From contig NZ_KI519455.1 in NCBI RefSeq assembly GCF_000482545.1, forward strand, positions 124,001 through 188,000: a stretch of DNA of 64,000 nt. Direction: 5' to 3'. The DNA comes from Arthrobacter sp. 35W (GTDB lineage: Bacteria; Actinomycetota; Actinomycetes; Actinomycetales; Micrococcaceae). The notes beneath the pieces were generated by a model, which had not been told where the DNA came from, searched no databases, and saw only the letters and a program-made list of their open reading frames with translations. Shown piece by piece: positions 44,857 to 53,582 of the stretch (positions are counted from its first letter, which is position 1; each line of letters starts with the position of its first letter). Made by a program: the position numbers and the translations under genes.

Positions 44857-45585
44857 ATGAAGTCCCTGGGACGCACCGCACGGCCACTGTGGCCCGATCA
44901 ACAACGCCCATCATCAGCGGCCGCCCGCGCGGCTCCCGGGCCCCTGCGGTCCCTGCGCAGGCTGGTCCTTCGCCGGCGGCGGCTGCTGGCTGCCCTGTTG
45001 TTCTGTGCCGCGGCTGCGCTGGCCGTTGCCCAACTGACGCCTGCCCCGCTGGCCCTGTCCGCGGTGGTGGTGGCAGAGCGTGATCTGGGTGCCGGCACCA
45101 CATTGGCCGGCAGCGATCTGGGCTATGCCCAGCTCCCACCCGATGCCGTACCGTCTGCCGCATACACCACGGTTGAATCACTGGTGGGCCGCCAGCTGGC
45201 GGGCCCACTGCGCCGGGGCCAGTTCCTGACGGATGCCTCGCTGCTCGGCGCCGGCCTGCTGGTGGGAGCGCCGCCGGGAAGCCAGGCCGTGCCCATCCGG
45301 TTGGCGGACCCCGCCACCGTGGGGCTCCTGTCCGAGGGGCAGTTGGTGGATGTGGTGCTGAGCAGCACCACCGGGGCAGCAGACACCCCCGCCAATGAGC
45401 TGCTGGCCCGGGCCGTTCCAGTCCTGTGGACGGCCGATGCCCCGGCACAGGGCGTGGGGCTCATGCCCGCCGGCGAAGCCGACGGACTGATTGTGGTGGC
45501 CGCGGGCCCCGAGGACGCCCTGAGGTTGGCAGGTGCATCGGCGCGGGGAAAGATCTTCCTCGTGCTGGTGGGCGCTCCGCCCTAG
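44857..45585 (+). CDS. SAF-domain protein (CpaB/RcpC-like)
   Basis: 242 residues: a cytoplasmic basic start, one membrane helix (RLLAALLFCAAAALAVAQL), then a SAF domain VVVAERDLGAGTTLAGSDLG with GRQLAGPLRRGQFLTDASL and a second beta domain. This is the CpaB/RcpC plan from Flp pilus assembly, but no pilus genes are near, so it probably acts as a stand-alone envelope protein. ATG 44857; no strong Shine-Dalgarno. Confidence 0.75.
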   Translation: MKSLGRTARPLWPDQQRPSSAAARAAPGPLRSLRRLVLRRRRLLAALLFCAAAALAVAQLTPAPLALSAVVVAERDLGAGTTLAGSDLGYAQLPPDAVPSAAYTTVESLVGRQLAGPLRRGQFLTDASLLGAGLLVGAPPGSQAVPIRLADPATVGLLSEGQLVDVVLSSTTGAADTPANELLARAVPVLWTADAPAQGVGLMPAGEADGLIVVAAGPEDALRLAGASARGKIFLVLVGAPP

Positions 45586-45589
45586 CCGG

Positions 45590-45682
45590 CCGCCGCCCGG
45601 CGGGGCGGCTCAGCGGGGCGGCTCGGCCCCAGTGGGGACGGCTCAGCCCTCGCGGAGCGGATCAGCCCGGCGGGGCGGCTCA
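45590..45682. repeat. GC-rich imperfect repeats between convergent genes
   Basis: Repeating GGCGGGGCGGCTCAGC-type units, about four copies with variants, between the SAF gene stop and the stop of the helicase gene. The last copy overlaps the end of the latter. Probably a slippage-prone spacer or terminator region rather than a functional array. Confidence 0.5.
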
Positions 45683-48600
45683 GCCCCAGTGCGGCGGCTT
45701 CTGCTCGCGCAGCCACTCGTCGTGCCCGGCGTCGCCGGAATCACCCCACTGTGCGGGATCATCCTCGGCGGCGACCTTGGGCAGAACAGGCTCGGAATCG
45801 TTGGCAGGGGTTTGTGGCGTGGTGCCCACGGCTGGTACTTCCTCTTCTACTGCTTCTTGTGTTTCTACTGCGTCCTGGGCTGTCCCATAGTCGACATCCT
45901 CGGGGAAATCGACCACTGGCGTGGTCGAGGTGTCCAACGGTGTGCCCAGCAATGACGGGGCCTCGTTGTCGGCCAGCGCCGGAGACAGCCCCAGGTAGCC
46001 GCCGATCTGGTCCGCGCAGGTGGACGGGTCCGTGAAGACCTCGATGGTCCACAACGGCATGTAGCGCCAGCCCAGCTGCTCCAGCATCTGCGGACGCAGC
46101 CTGCTGCGTTCACGCACACTCATGGCCCGGTACCTGGCGGAGCCATCGGATTCCACGGCCACCGGCGCGGGGATTTCGTGGTCGGCACGGCCCAGATTGG
46201 CCACCGGGTCCGGTGCAGCAACGATGTCCAGCGCGCCGTCGTAGTGGTGCCAGACGCGGGCGCCGCGGGCACGCAGGCGCTCGGCAAGGTCGGCGACCAG
46301 GGGGTCCTCCCCCAGTGCCGCTTCGCTGGCTGCGGCCCGTGATGCGGTGGTGCCCAGCAGCGAATTTCCGGCCAGCTCGCGGTCCAGCAGTTCATAGAAG
46401 TCCACGGCACCGTAGCTGAGCCGGGACTGGTCCAGATCCTCCGGGCGGAAGCAGGTCAGCACGTGTAGATGCCTGCGGGCGCGCGTCATGGCCAGGGCAA
46501 ACTTACCCCGGCCGTCCGGCTCGGACAGGGGGCCAAAGCTGTGCAGCGCCCGCCCGTGCGGGGTGCGGCCGTAGCCGAGGGAGAAGATCACGTGGTCGCG
46601 CACCATGCCCGCGGAACGGTCGATGGTGACCACGCGGAAGGATTCCGGCCCGGAGTCAAAGAAGCTGGCCAGCAACGGGTGGTTGGGCATCTGGAGCCGG
46701 ATGGCCTGCGCAACCCGGACGGCGTGGCGTTCGCTGGCGGTGATGACCACCAGCGAGGAGCGCGGACGCATGCGGGCGTGTTCGAACACCAGATCCACGG
46801 CGCGGTTGACCTCGGCCACCACCGATTCCACGCCGTCGGTTCCGGTGCCGGGCAGGCCGGTGCCGTCCGGAAGGTAGTCCACCACCAGGGAGCGTTCCAG
46901 ACCCGTGACCACGCGGCCATCGGGCAGGCGTCCGAGCTGGTTGTCGTAGAACCCGCCGCTGAGCTGCAGGACCAGATCCTCGTCCACGGCACGGTAGGAC
47001 ACCGTGAGGCGGTGGCGCGGCAGCACCCGGGACAGGGCGCCGAACACGCTCTCCAGCGGCTGGGCGCCCCCGGAGCGGGTGGCCGGCGTGGTGGAGACGG
47101 TGAAGCTGCGCGGGCAGGCGGTCTGCTCATCACCGAACGCCACCACTTGGGCTGCGCGGGCAAGTGCTGGCAGTGCCGCCTGGAGCGAGATCGACTCGGC
47201 ATCCAGCAGCACCACGGTGTCGAAACGGTGGTTGGCGGGGATCACAGAGGGCAGCACCAGCGGACTGGCCGTGAAGACCGGGACGAGGTTGGCGAGCAGA
47301 TCGGGGGCCTGCAGGGCCAGGGACTCGAGCGTGACGCGGCCGTCCTTGAGCAGCGCCCGCAGGTGTTCGCCCTGGCGGTTGCGGCCGGAGACCACGGCGT
47401 TCCATTCCTGGGCCAGCTTCCAGCGGATCCGGGCGGCGCCGCTGGAGACGTGGGCCTGGTCGGCGAGGCGGAACTCCGCCTCCAGCCGGCGCAGGCTCTC
47501 GCCGTCGGACATCGCCAGGTAGTCGTCGCCGCTGATCATGGCTTCCAGCGCCGACTGCCACCAGGCCAGCTCCAGCTCGGTGCGTGTCTCGGTCGGACCG
47601 ACTTCGCGGGCGGAGAGATCATCAAGCAGCTCGCCCAGGCCATGCTCACGCATGCTCTGCAGCAGCAGGGTGCGCTCGGGCAGCGTTTCCAGCGTGGCGG
47701 CGTCGTCCACCAGCGCGGCCAGGCGTGCCAGCAGCTCAGGGTGGATGCTTTCGTCCAGCCTGCCGCCGTCGGGCGTGCGGGCCAGGGCCGTGCCCAGCGC
47801 AGCCAGCTGGGTGCCAAGGGACCTGTAGCTCTGGTTCAGCTCCGCCAGTCCGGAGGGCACGGCGGGGTGGCGCTGGGTGGTGGCAAATTCGGCCCAGTGG
47901 CCGCGCTGCTCCTGGACCAGGGCCAGGGAGGCATGCAGGTCTGCGATGTGGACGCCGGGGCGCACATATTCCTTGGCCACCCGGCGCAGGCGCGAACGCT
48001 GCATGGCCGGCATTTCCAGGTTCTTTTCCCGCCGCCAGGACGAGCTTGCCGTCGCGGAGATCAGATCCGTGACGGGGCGGTCGAAGATGTCGGGGGTGAA
48101 CTTGTCCAGGCTCTCGCGCACGGCCACCAGCAGGGCCAGCTGGCTGCCCCATTCGGCAAAGGTGCTGCCACGGCGGATCTCCGCGTAGTCGGCCACGGCG
48201 TCCATCTTCTCGATGAAGTCCGGGAGCCCGGCGAGCAGGTCCTTGGCCAGGGCCAGTGCCTCCTCGGTTTCCTTGCGGGTCAGCAGCCGGGCACCGTGCC
48301 AGGGGCTGGTGGTGGCTGCGTGGCTGAAACTGCCCAGCTCCGCGGCGCGGCGGAGGCGGGCTGCCAGTTCGTCGCGGTCGCCGATGCTGTCAAGCACACT
48401 GCGCTTGAGCCGCACGGTGGTGGCCGGGGCCGGGTGGATGGACGTCAGCTCGGCGAGGGACTGCATGGCCTGGTACGGCGAGCAGCCCCACCGTTCGCGG
48501 ACATTGTGCAGGCTCGCCACGTGGTCCACCAACTGGTGGCGGTGGTCGGCCAGGGTGCGGTGCAGGTTCGCCAGCTGCGGCTCGACGGCCTTCTCATTGC

Positions 48601-49735
48601 GCATGATCGAGCGCACCAGCTGGGACTTGATCTGCTGGGGGCCGGTCTGGGCGCTCAGCTGCAGCAGCAGCGAATCCAACCCGAGGTCGGAGAAACGCTG
48701 GGCAAATTCATTCAGCGTGGCCCGGCGTTCGCCCACCACCAGCACGGACTTGCCGTCATGGACGAGCTGCGCGACGGCGTTCAGGGCCGTCTGCGTCTGG
48801 CCGGTCCCCGGCGGTGTGGAGACCAGCACGGAATCCCCGGCGCGGATCAGGTCAAGCACATACTGCTGCTGCGGGTCGGCGTCGACCACCAGCAGCTCCT
48901 CCTCGGGGGTGCGCTCGTCCAGCGGCTTGAAGCGCTCGGCGTCGATCTCCAGCTCCACCGGCAGGACGTCGCCGTCCATGCTCAGGCGCAGGGCTTCGAT
49001 CAGGTCGCTGCCCTCCTGCAGGGCCGGGTCGTTCAGGTTCTCGGCAAGGTCCGCGAAGGTGGACACCAGCAACTGGTGTTCGACGATGGCAGAGGGGACG
49101 GCGGCGAGCTGGGAGCGCAGGCGCTCCAGCACCGGCGCCGGGTCGAACCGGGCGGTGCTGTAGGCCAGCCGGGCCAGGGCCGGGCCGTCGATGGTGATGC
49201 CGTGGGTGGCCTCCAGATGGCGCACCAGGGCCGGGTTGATGCGGGCCTGCTCGGTGAGCTGAAGTTCAAAGTCGTCCTGGCCGGGCCGGGCGGTGAGCGC
49301 GACGGCGGTGAGCAGCACGGGGGCCGAGACGGCGCCCTGGCCGTGCATAGGGGCGGCGGGCCAGCTGGTGACACCGGCGGCGAGGTAGCCGACGTCGAGC
49401 CCGCGGTCGGTGCTCAGTTCAAAGATTTTGGTGCGCAGAACGCCCGCTGCGCGCAGGGCGGCACTGTACTGTCCGTCGTCGCGGATCAGCGTGGACAGGC
49501 GCGTGCGGCGGCCGGCCAGCAGCTGGGCCAGGCCGGAGGGGTGCGCGTGCGTGAGGTCGATCGTTCCCTTCACCGTGGGGGTGAAGGCCAGCAGGGTGTC
49601 GGACCCGGTGTAGGCATCGAGCCCGGCAAGCCACGAACGGAGCTCGGCCGAGCCCTCCTTGAGGCTGACTTCCTGGGGCACTGGAGCCTTCTTCTCTACG
49701 CTGCTGGAGCGGAACGATCGTGACCATACGGGCAT
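45680..49735 (-). CDS. DUF4011-type SF1 helicase-like protein with C-terminal nuclease domain
   Basis: 1,351 residues from ATG 49735; the upstream TTG at 49795 is less likely. An N-terminal DUF4011-like region of about 280 residues precedes a UPF1/SF1-like ATPase, but the P-loop reads VSTPPGTGQTQTALN (about 305-319), with Gln where the catalytic Lys belongs. Later motifs look intact: TVVLLDAESISLQAALPALA (motif II-like), VSYRAVDEDLVLQLSG, and TRARRHLHVLTCF (motif VI-like). The C-terminus carries a Vsr/DUF559-like fold (GALDIVAAPD, PVAVESDGSARY, RPQMLEQLGWRYM). Possible role in DNA repair or quality control. It is alone on its transcript. Confidence 0.75.
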   Translation of the reverse strand: MPVWSRSFRSSSVEKKAPVPQEVSLKEGSAELRSWLAGLDAYTGSDTLLAFTPTVKGTIDLTHAHPSGLAQLLAGRRTRLSTLIRDDGQYSAALRAAGVLRTKIFELSTDRGLDVGYLAAGVTSWPAAPMHGQGAVSAPVLLTAVALTARPGQDDFELQLTEQARINPALVRHLEATHGITIDGPALARLAYSTARFDPAPVLERLRSQLAAVPSAIVEHQLLVSTFADLAENLNDPALQEGSDLIEALRLSMDGDVLPVELEIDAERFKPLDERTPEEELLVVDADPQQQYVLDLIRAGDSVLVSTPPGTGQTQTALNAVAQLVHDGKSVLVVGERRATLNEFAQRFSDLGLDSLLLQLSAQTGPQQIKSQLVRSIMRNEKAVEPQLANLHRTLADHRHQLVDHVASLHNVRERWGCSPYQAMQSLAELTSIHPAPATTVRLKRSVLDSIGDRDELAARLRRAAELGSFSHAATTSPWHGARLLTRKETEEALALAKDLLAGLPDFIEKMDAVADYAEIRRGSTFAEWGSQLALLVAVRESLDKFTPDIFDRPVTDLISATASSSWRREKNLEMPAMQRSRLRRVAKEYVRPGVHIADLHASLALVQEQRGHWAEFATTQRHPAVPSGLAELNQSYRSLGTQLAALGTALARTPDGGRLDESIHPELLARLAALVDDAATLETLPERTLLLQSMREHGLGELLDDLSAREVGPTETRTELELAWWQSALEAMISGDDYLAMSDGESLRRLEAEFRLADQAHVSSGAARIRWKLAQEWNAVVSGRNRQGEHLRALLKDGRVTLESLALQAPDLLANLVPVFTASPLVLPSVIPANHRFDTVVLLDAESISLQAALPALARAAQVVAFGDEQTACPRSFTVSTTPATRSGGAQPLESVFGALSRVLPRHRLTVSYRAVDEDLVLQLSGGFYDNQLGRLPDGRVVTGLERSLVVDYLPDGTGLPGTGTDGVESVVAEVNRAVDLVFEHARMRPRSSLVVITASERHAVRVAQAIRLQMPNHPLLASFFDSGPESFRVVTIDRSAGMVRDHVIFSLGYGRTPHGRALHSFGPLSEPDGRGKFALAMTRARRHLHVLTCFRPEDLDQSRLSYGAVDFYELLDRELAGNSLLGTTASRAAASEAALGEDPLVADLAERLRARGARVWHHYDGALDIVAAPDPVANLGRADHEIPAPVAVESDGSARYRAMSVRERSRLRPQMLEQLGWRYMPLWTIEVFTDPSTCADQIGGYLGLSPALADNEAPSLLGTPLDTSTTPVVDFPEDVDYGTAQDAVETQEAVEEEVPAVGTTPQTPANDSEPVLPKVAAEDDPAQWGDSGDAGHDEWLREQKPPHWG

Positions 49736-49857
49736 GCTTTCAAAGCTATCCCGGTGGGGTGGATAATGCCGAAACGGCACACTGGGGAGCTGCAAATACG
49801 TCCAAATTCGACGCTCCCTTCAACAAGGAATGCAGACTCCCCAGCGTGCCTAGCGGG

Positions 49858-51447
49858 CTACTCCCACTCGATGGTTCCCGGGGGCTTGGACGTGACGTCC
49901 AGGACAACCCGGTTGACGCCATCCACTTCGTTGGTGATGCGGTTGGAAATGCGGGCCAGCAGATCGTACGGCAGACGGGACCAATCGGCCGTCATGGCAT
50001 CCTCGCTGGAGACCGGGCGCAGCACGATCGGGTGCCCGTAGGTGCGGCCGTCGCCCTGCACGCCGACGCTGCGGACATCCGCCAGCAGCACGACGGGCAT
50101 CTGCCACACCTCGTTGTCCAGGCCGGCTGCGGTGAGCTCGGCGCGGGCAATGGCATCGGCCTTGCGCAGCAGGTCCAGACGCTCGCCGGTGATCTCACCG
50201 ACGATGCGGATGCCCAGGCCGGGTCCGGGGAACGGCTGGCGTCCCACGATCTCGGCGGGCAGGCCCAGCTGTGCACCCACGGCACGGACCTCGTCCTTGA
50301 ACAGCGCACGCAGCGGCTCAACGAGCTCGAAGCGCAGGTCCTCGGGGAGGCCGCCCACATTGTGGTGGCTCTTGATGTTGGCAGCACCCTCGCCGCCGCC
50401 GGACTCGACGACGTCCGGGTACAGCGTGCCCTGGACGAGGTACTTGATCTCCTCGCCCTCCGCGGCAGCGGCGGCCATGATGGCGCGCTCTGCCTCTTCG
50501 AAGGCACGGATGAATTCGCGGCCGATGATCTTGCGCTTGGTCTCCGGGTCGGAGACGCCGGCCAAGGCGCTCAGGAAGCGCTCCTGCTCGTTGGCAACGT
50601 ACAGCTTGGCGCCGGTGGCGGCCACGAAGTCGCGCTCGACCTGCTCGGCCTCGCCCTCGCGCAGCAGCCCGTGGTTGACGAACACGCAGGTGAGCTGGTC
50701 GCCCACGGCGCGCTGCACCAGGGCCGCGGCGACGGCGGAGTCGACGCCGCCGGAGAGGCCGCAGATGACCTTGGCGTCGCCGATCTGCTCCTTGATGCGG
50801 GCAACCTGCTCCTCAAGGATGTTGCCGGTGGTCCAGTTGGGCTCCAGTTTGGCGCCCTTGAAGAGGAAGTTCTCCAGCACGGCCTGGCCGGCGGAGGAGT
50901 GCTTCACCTCCGGGTGCCACTGGACGCCGTAGAGGCACTTCTCCTCGTTGGCGAAGGCCGCCACGGGGGCGCCCTCGGTGCTGGCGAGCACGTCGAAGCC
51001 GGCCGGAGCCTGCTGGACGGAGTCGCCGTGGCTCATCCAGGCGATCTGGTGGTCCGGGGTGCCGGCCAGAATGGAACGGTCCTCCCCCACCATCGAGACA
51101 TCGGTTGCGCCGTATTCGCGCAGACCCGTCTCCGCCACGGTTCCGCCCAAGGCAGCGGCCATGGCCTGGAAGCCGTAGCAGATGCCAAAGACCGGCACGC
51201 CGGCTTCGAAGAGGTCGGCACCTACGGACGGGGCACCCTCGGCGTAGACGCTTGACGGTCCACCGGAAAGGATGATGGCAGCGGGGTTCTTAGCCAGCAG
51301 CTGCTCTGTTGTAAGGGTATGCGGCACGATTTCCGAGTACACATTGGCCTCGCGCACACGGCGCGCAATCAACTGGGCGTACTGGGCTCCGTAGTCCACA
51401 ACCAGGACGGGCTTCTGCGAAGTCTGGGCCGTAGCGGGGGTAGTCAC
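49858..51447 (-). CDS. guaA: GMP synthase (glutamine-hydrolysing)
   Basis: 529 residues, full length. The amidotransferase domain has the nucleophile Cys in [11 protein letters not shown]; the synthetase domain has the PP-loop [14 protein letters not shown]; the C-terminus [12 protein letters not shown] is canonical. It makes GMP from XMP. GTG 51447 is preceded by GGAGG with no spacer, so the start may be read leaderless. It acts after guaB, encoded near 60 kb. Confidence 0.96.
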   Translation of the reverse strand: MTTPATAQTSQKPVLVVDYGAQYAQLIARRVREANVYSEIVPHTLTTEQLLAKNPAAIILSGGPSSVYAEGAPSVGADLFEAGVPVFGICYGFQAMAAALGGTVAETGLREYGATDVSMVGEDRSILAGTPDHQIAWMSHGDSVQQAPAGFDVLASTEGAPVAAFANEEKCLYGVQWHPEVKHSSAGQAVLENFLFKGAKLEPNWTTGNILEEQVARIKEQIGDAKVICGLSGGVDSAVAAALVQRAVGDQLTCVFVNHGLLREGEAEQVERDFVAATGAKLYVANEQERFLSALAGVSDPETKRKIIGREFIRAFEEAERAIMAAAAAEGEEIKYLVQGTLYPDVVESGGGEGAANIKSHHNVGGLPEDLRFELVEPLRALFKDEVRAVGAQLGLPAEIVGRQPFPGPGLGIRIVGEITGERLDLLRKADAIARAELTAAGLDNEVWQMPVVLLADVRSVGVQGDGRTYGHPIVLRPVSSEDAMTADWSRLPYDLLARISNRITNEVDGVNRVVLDVTSKPPGTIEWE

Positions 51448-51464
51448 CCTCCAATCTTAACCCA

Positions 51465-51497
51465 AGAGGCCACCGCACTTGCTGTGCGGTGGCCTCT
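51465..51497 (-). terminator. hairpin after the DUF3817 gene
   Basis: AGAGGCCACCGCAC / GTGCGGTGGCCTCT, perfect 14-bp stem, 5-base loop, 17 bp beyond the DUF3817 stop and 18 bp before the guaA start. No U-run follows, but the stem is strong enough to end transcription. Confidence 0.65.
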
Positions 51498-51513
51498 CTC
51501 ACGTTCAAAGCGT

Positions 51514-51990
51514 CTAGTAGCGCTTGGTTGCCTGCGGGTGGGCGGCCAGTTCGGCCAGCGCCTGGCGGTGGATGCGGCCCTCCAGGAAGAAGGACAGCAG
51601 CGGCACCACGCCACCGAGGGCGATGAGGATGAACTTGCTGAACGGCCAGCGCATGAGCGACCACAGGCGGAAATCGGCGATCAGGTAGATGACGTACATC
51701 CAGCCATGGACGATCAGCACGGTGGTGGAGATGTTCAGCCCGCCGATCACCAGCGAGGCGCCGTCCTGCAGCTGCACGAGGCCGAAGGAGTGCGCCGCTC
51801 CGGTGAGAGTGTCGGTGCCGCCTGAAATCAGCACGGAGTTGAAGCCATAGCGGACGATGAGCTCGATGGTCAGCAGGAGCAGCATGGCGCCGGTGGCGTA
51901 GGCGAGCACCTTGTAGAACTTCAGTGCGGATTGGATCTGGGCGGGGGTGCCGCCAAAGCGGCGCTTGGTGGCCTTGGGCGTGGTGGTCAC
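51514..51990 (-). CDS. DUF3817 membrane protein
   Basis: 158 residues. Three hydrophobic helices: VLAYATGAMLLLLTIELIVR, STTVLIVHGWMYVIYLIADF and FILIALGGVVPLLSFFLEGR. The segment VHGWMYVIYLIADFRL is characteristic of the family. Function unknown; in actinobacteria it sits with surf1, here 0 bp apart, suggesting a respiratory or membrane role. Confidence 0.85.
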   Translation of the reverse strand: MTTTPKATKRRFGGTPAQIQSALKFYKVLAYATGAMLLLLTIELIVRYGFNSVLISGGTDTLTGAAHSFGLVQLQDGASLVIGGLNISTTVLIVHGWMYVIYLIADFRLWSLMRWPFSKFILIALGGVVPLLSFFLEGRIHRQALAELAAHPQATKRY

Positions 51991-52926
51991 TTAGTGTGCC
52001 TCTGTGCTTTCCTCGGTGGTGGGGCTGGCTGCTGTGTCTGGGTTGCCGCCGTCTGGGTTGCCGCCGTTGCCACCGTCGCCGCCGCCGGCTGCTTCGGCGC
52101 TGGCTGCTTCGGCGCTGGCTTCTTCGGCGCTGGCTGCTTCGGCGGCGTCGAGTTCGTCCTCCTGCTTGCGCCGGTGTTCATCGGCCACCAGGCGCCACCA
52201 CAGGAAGACGGCGAAGCCGGCGAAGACCACCCACTCGATGGAGTAGAAGATGTTCAGCCAGTTCACCTTGGTGCTGTCGGGCTGGGCCGTGACGGTGATG
52301 CCCTTCAGGTCCCCCGCCGTGGCGTGGGCGCCAACGTCGGTGCCGTTGGAGAGTTCCTCGGAGGACACGATGAAGGCCGGGTAGCTGCTGGCCTGCCAGA
52401 CGTTGACCAGCTCCGCGGTGGACAGGGCTGCGACCTGGCCGGCGGGGATGTTGGGCTTGGCAATCGGGGCTTCGGCCGGAATCAGGCGTCCACTCACGGT
52501 GAGCGGGCCCGACGGCGGGGCGCCGGCCTGGGCCGGATCGGCGATCCAGCCGCGGGCGACGGGGATGATGGTTTCTTCGGTTGCCCCCGCGCCGGCCAGA
52601 ACCGGGGCGCCGTCGACGACGAACGCCGTCACCACCCAATAGCCCAGCACCTTGTCCTGCAGCCTGGACTGGACGACAACCTGTTTGGTGGGGTCGAAAT
52701 GCCCCGTTGCTGTGACCAGCTGGTCCGCCACGGAGGCCATCATGGGAGCACCGGGCTGCAGCGTTTCCACCAGCGGTTTGTGCGTCTCGGTGACTGCCGG
52801 CGGGGCGGCATCCTGCTCCAGGGAACGGGAAAACTGCCACTGGCTCAGCAGGACAAACACCGCGGAAATGGCCAACGCAAGGACGAGCGCGGCGATCCAG
52901 CGCGGCTTCAGGGCGGTTTTCAACAC
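51991..52926 (-). CDS. SURF1-family protein (cytochrome oxidase assembly)
   Basis: 311 residues from GTG 52926. The N-terminal helix RWIAALVLALAISAVFVLLS is followed by the SURF1 start SQWQFSRSLEQD, an extracytoplasmic domain (GYWVVTAFVVDGAPVLAGAG, then ARGWIADP), and a C-terminal helix NIFYSIEWVVFAGFAVFLWW. The tail is an Ala/Glu/Ser repeat plus Gly/Asn-rich stretch. It probably assists heme-copper oxidase maturation. Co-transcribed with DUF3817. Confidence 0.88.
   Translation of the reverse strand: MLKTALKPRWIAALVLALAISAVFVLLSQWQFSRSLEQDAAPPAVTETHKPLVETLQPGAPMMASVADQLVTATGHFDPTKQVVVQSRLQDKVLGYWVVTAFVVDGAPVLAGAGATEETIIPVARGWIADPAQAGAPPSGPLTVSGRLIPAEAPIAKPNIPAGQVAALSTAELVNVWQASSYPAFIVSSEELSNGTDVGAHATAGDLKGITVTAQPDSTKVNWLNIFYSIEWVVFAGFAVFLWWRLVADEHRRKQEDELDAAEAASAEEASAEAASAEAAGGGDGGNGGNPDGGNPDTAASPTTEESTEAH
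52087..52146. repeat. 15-bp tandem repeat, four units, in the surf1 gene
   Basis: GGCTGCTTCGGCGCT repeated twice exactly, then with one and two base changes. It encodes the AEAAS/AEEAS block in the cytoplasmic tail. A 15-bp unit keeps frame, so copy number could vary between strains. Confidence 0.8.
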
Positions 52927-52963
52927 CCTTTAAAGGTACTTCTTCCGCGTGTAGAACTCACAA

Positions 52964-53016
52964 TGCCCGGCCCCGGCGGCCTGTGACTGCTGCATCACAG
53001 GCCCCAGCGCCGGGCA
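52964..53016 (-). terminator. nested inverted repeats after the PTS EIIA gene
   Basis: Outer arms TGCCCGG/CCGGGCA and inner arms CCTGTGA/TCACAGG fold into one long stem-loop 20 bp past the EIIA stop and 38 bp before the surf1 start. It probably separates the two transcripts. Confidence 0.6.
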
Positions 53017-53035
53017 CCAGCCCCCGCTCCGGGGG

Positions 53036-53527
53036 CTAATGGTCGAAGAAGACCAGCGTGGAATTGATGAGCTCGGCGATGACCTCTGCGTCGTGGGCGC
53101 GGCGCAGGGATTCGCGGAAGTTCTCCTTGGACAGCGAGCGCGCCAGCGTGGCCAGCACCTCGAGGTGCTCGGAGAAGGAGCTGGCCGGGGTGGCGATCAG
53201 GAGCACCACCGTGGCCGGACCGTCCACGGCACCGAAATCCAGGCTGTGGCCAAACTTGGTGATGCCGACGGCGATGGAGGTCTCCCGGACGTAGTCGCTG
53301 CGCGCGTGCGGCAGGCCGATGCCGCCCGGGAGACCGGTGGCCAGCTGGTGCTCGCGGGCGTTGACATGGCGCAGGAAGCCCTCGAGGTCCGTGACCCGGC
53401 CGGCGTCGAACAGCCTCTTGGCCAGCTGTGCCGAAGCGTCCTCCTTGGACGCGGCTTCCATCTCCAAAACCACCAGGTCCGGTGTAGTCAGCTCGGTGTT
53501 GTAGCGCTGAAGCGGATCCAGTGTCAT
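53036..53527 (-). CDS. stand-alone PTS EIIA (fructose/nitrogen type)
   Basis: 163 residues from ATG 53527 with AAAGG upstream. The phosphorylated His is in GIGLPHARSDYV (His 74), and the fold text VVLLIATPASSFSEHLEVLA is typical of PTS_EIIA_2. No EIIB, EIIC or HPr lies nearby, so this may be a regulatory EIIA or serve a distant permease. It lies 55 bp downstream of glpD on the same strand. Confidence 0.88.
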   Translation of the reverse strand: MTLDPLQRYNTELTTPDLVVLEMEAASKEDASAQLAKRLFDAGRVTDLEGFLRHVNAREHQLATGLPGGIGLPHARSDYVRETSIAVGITKFGHSLDFGAVDGPATVVLLIATPASSFSEHLEVLATLARSLSKENFRESLRRAHDAEVIAELINSTLVFFDH

Positions 53528-53582
53528 GGCAGCCTTTCGGGCGGTGTCGTGTGCCGGCGCGGGGCCGGGCCTGGGCCGCAGG

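Noticed and set aside
45590-45682. possible CRISPR-like array
   Set aside because: Units are imperfect, contiguous and GC-rich, with no spacers of uniform length.
46469-49723. 1,084-codon plus-strand frame opposite the DUF4011-type gene
   Set aside because: Gly/Gln/His-rich text with no domain; antisense shadow caused by codon composition.
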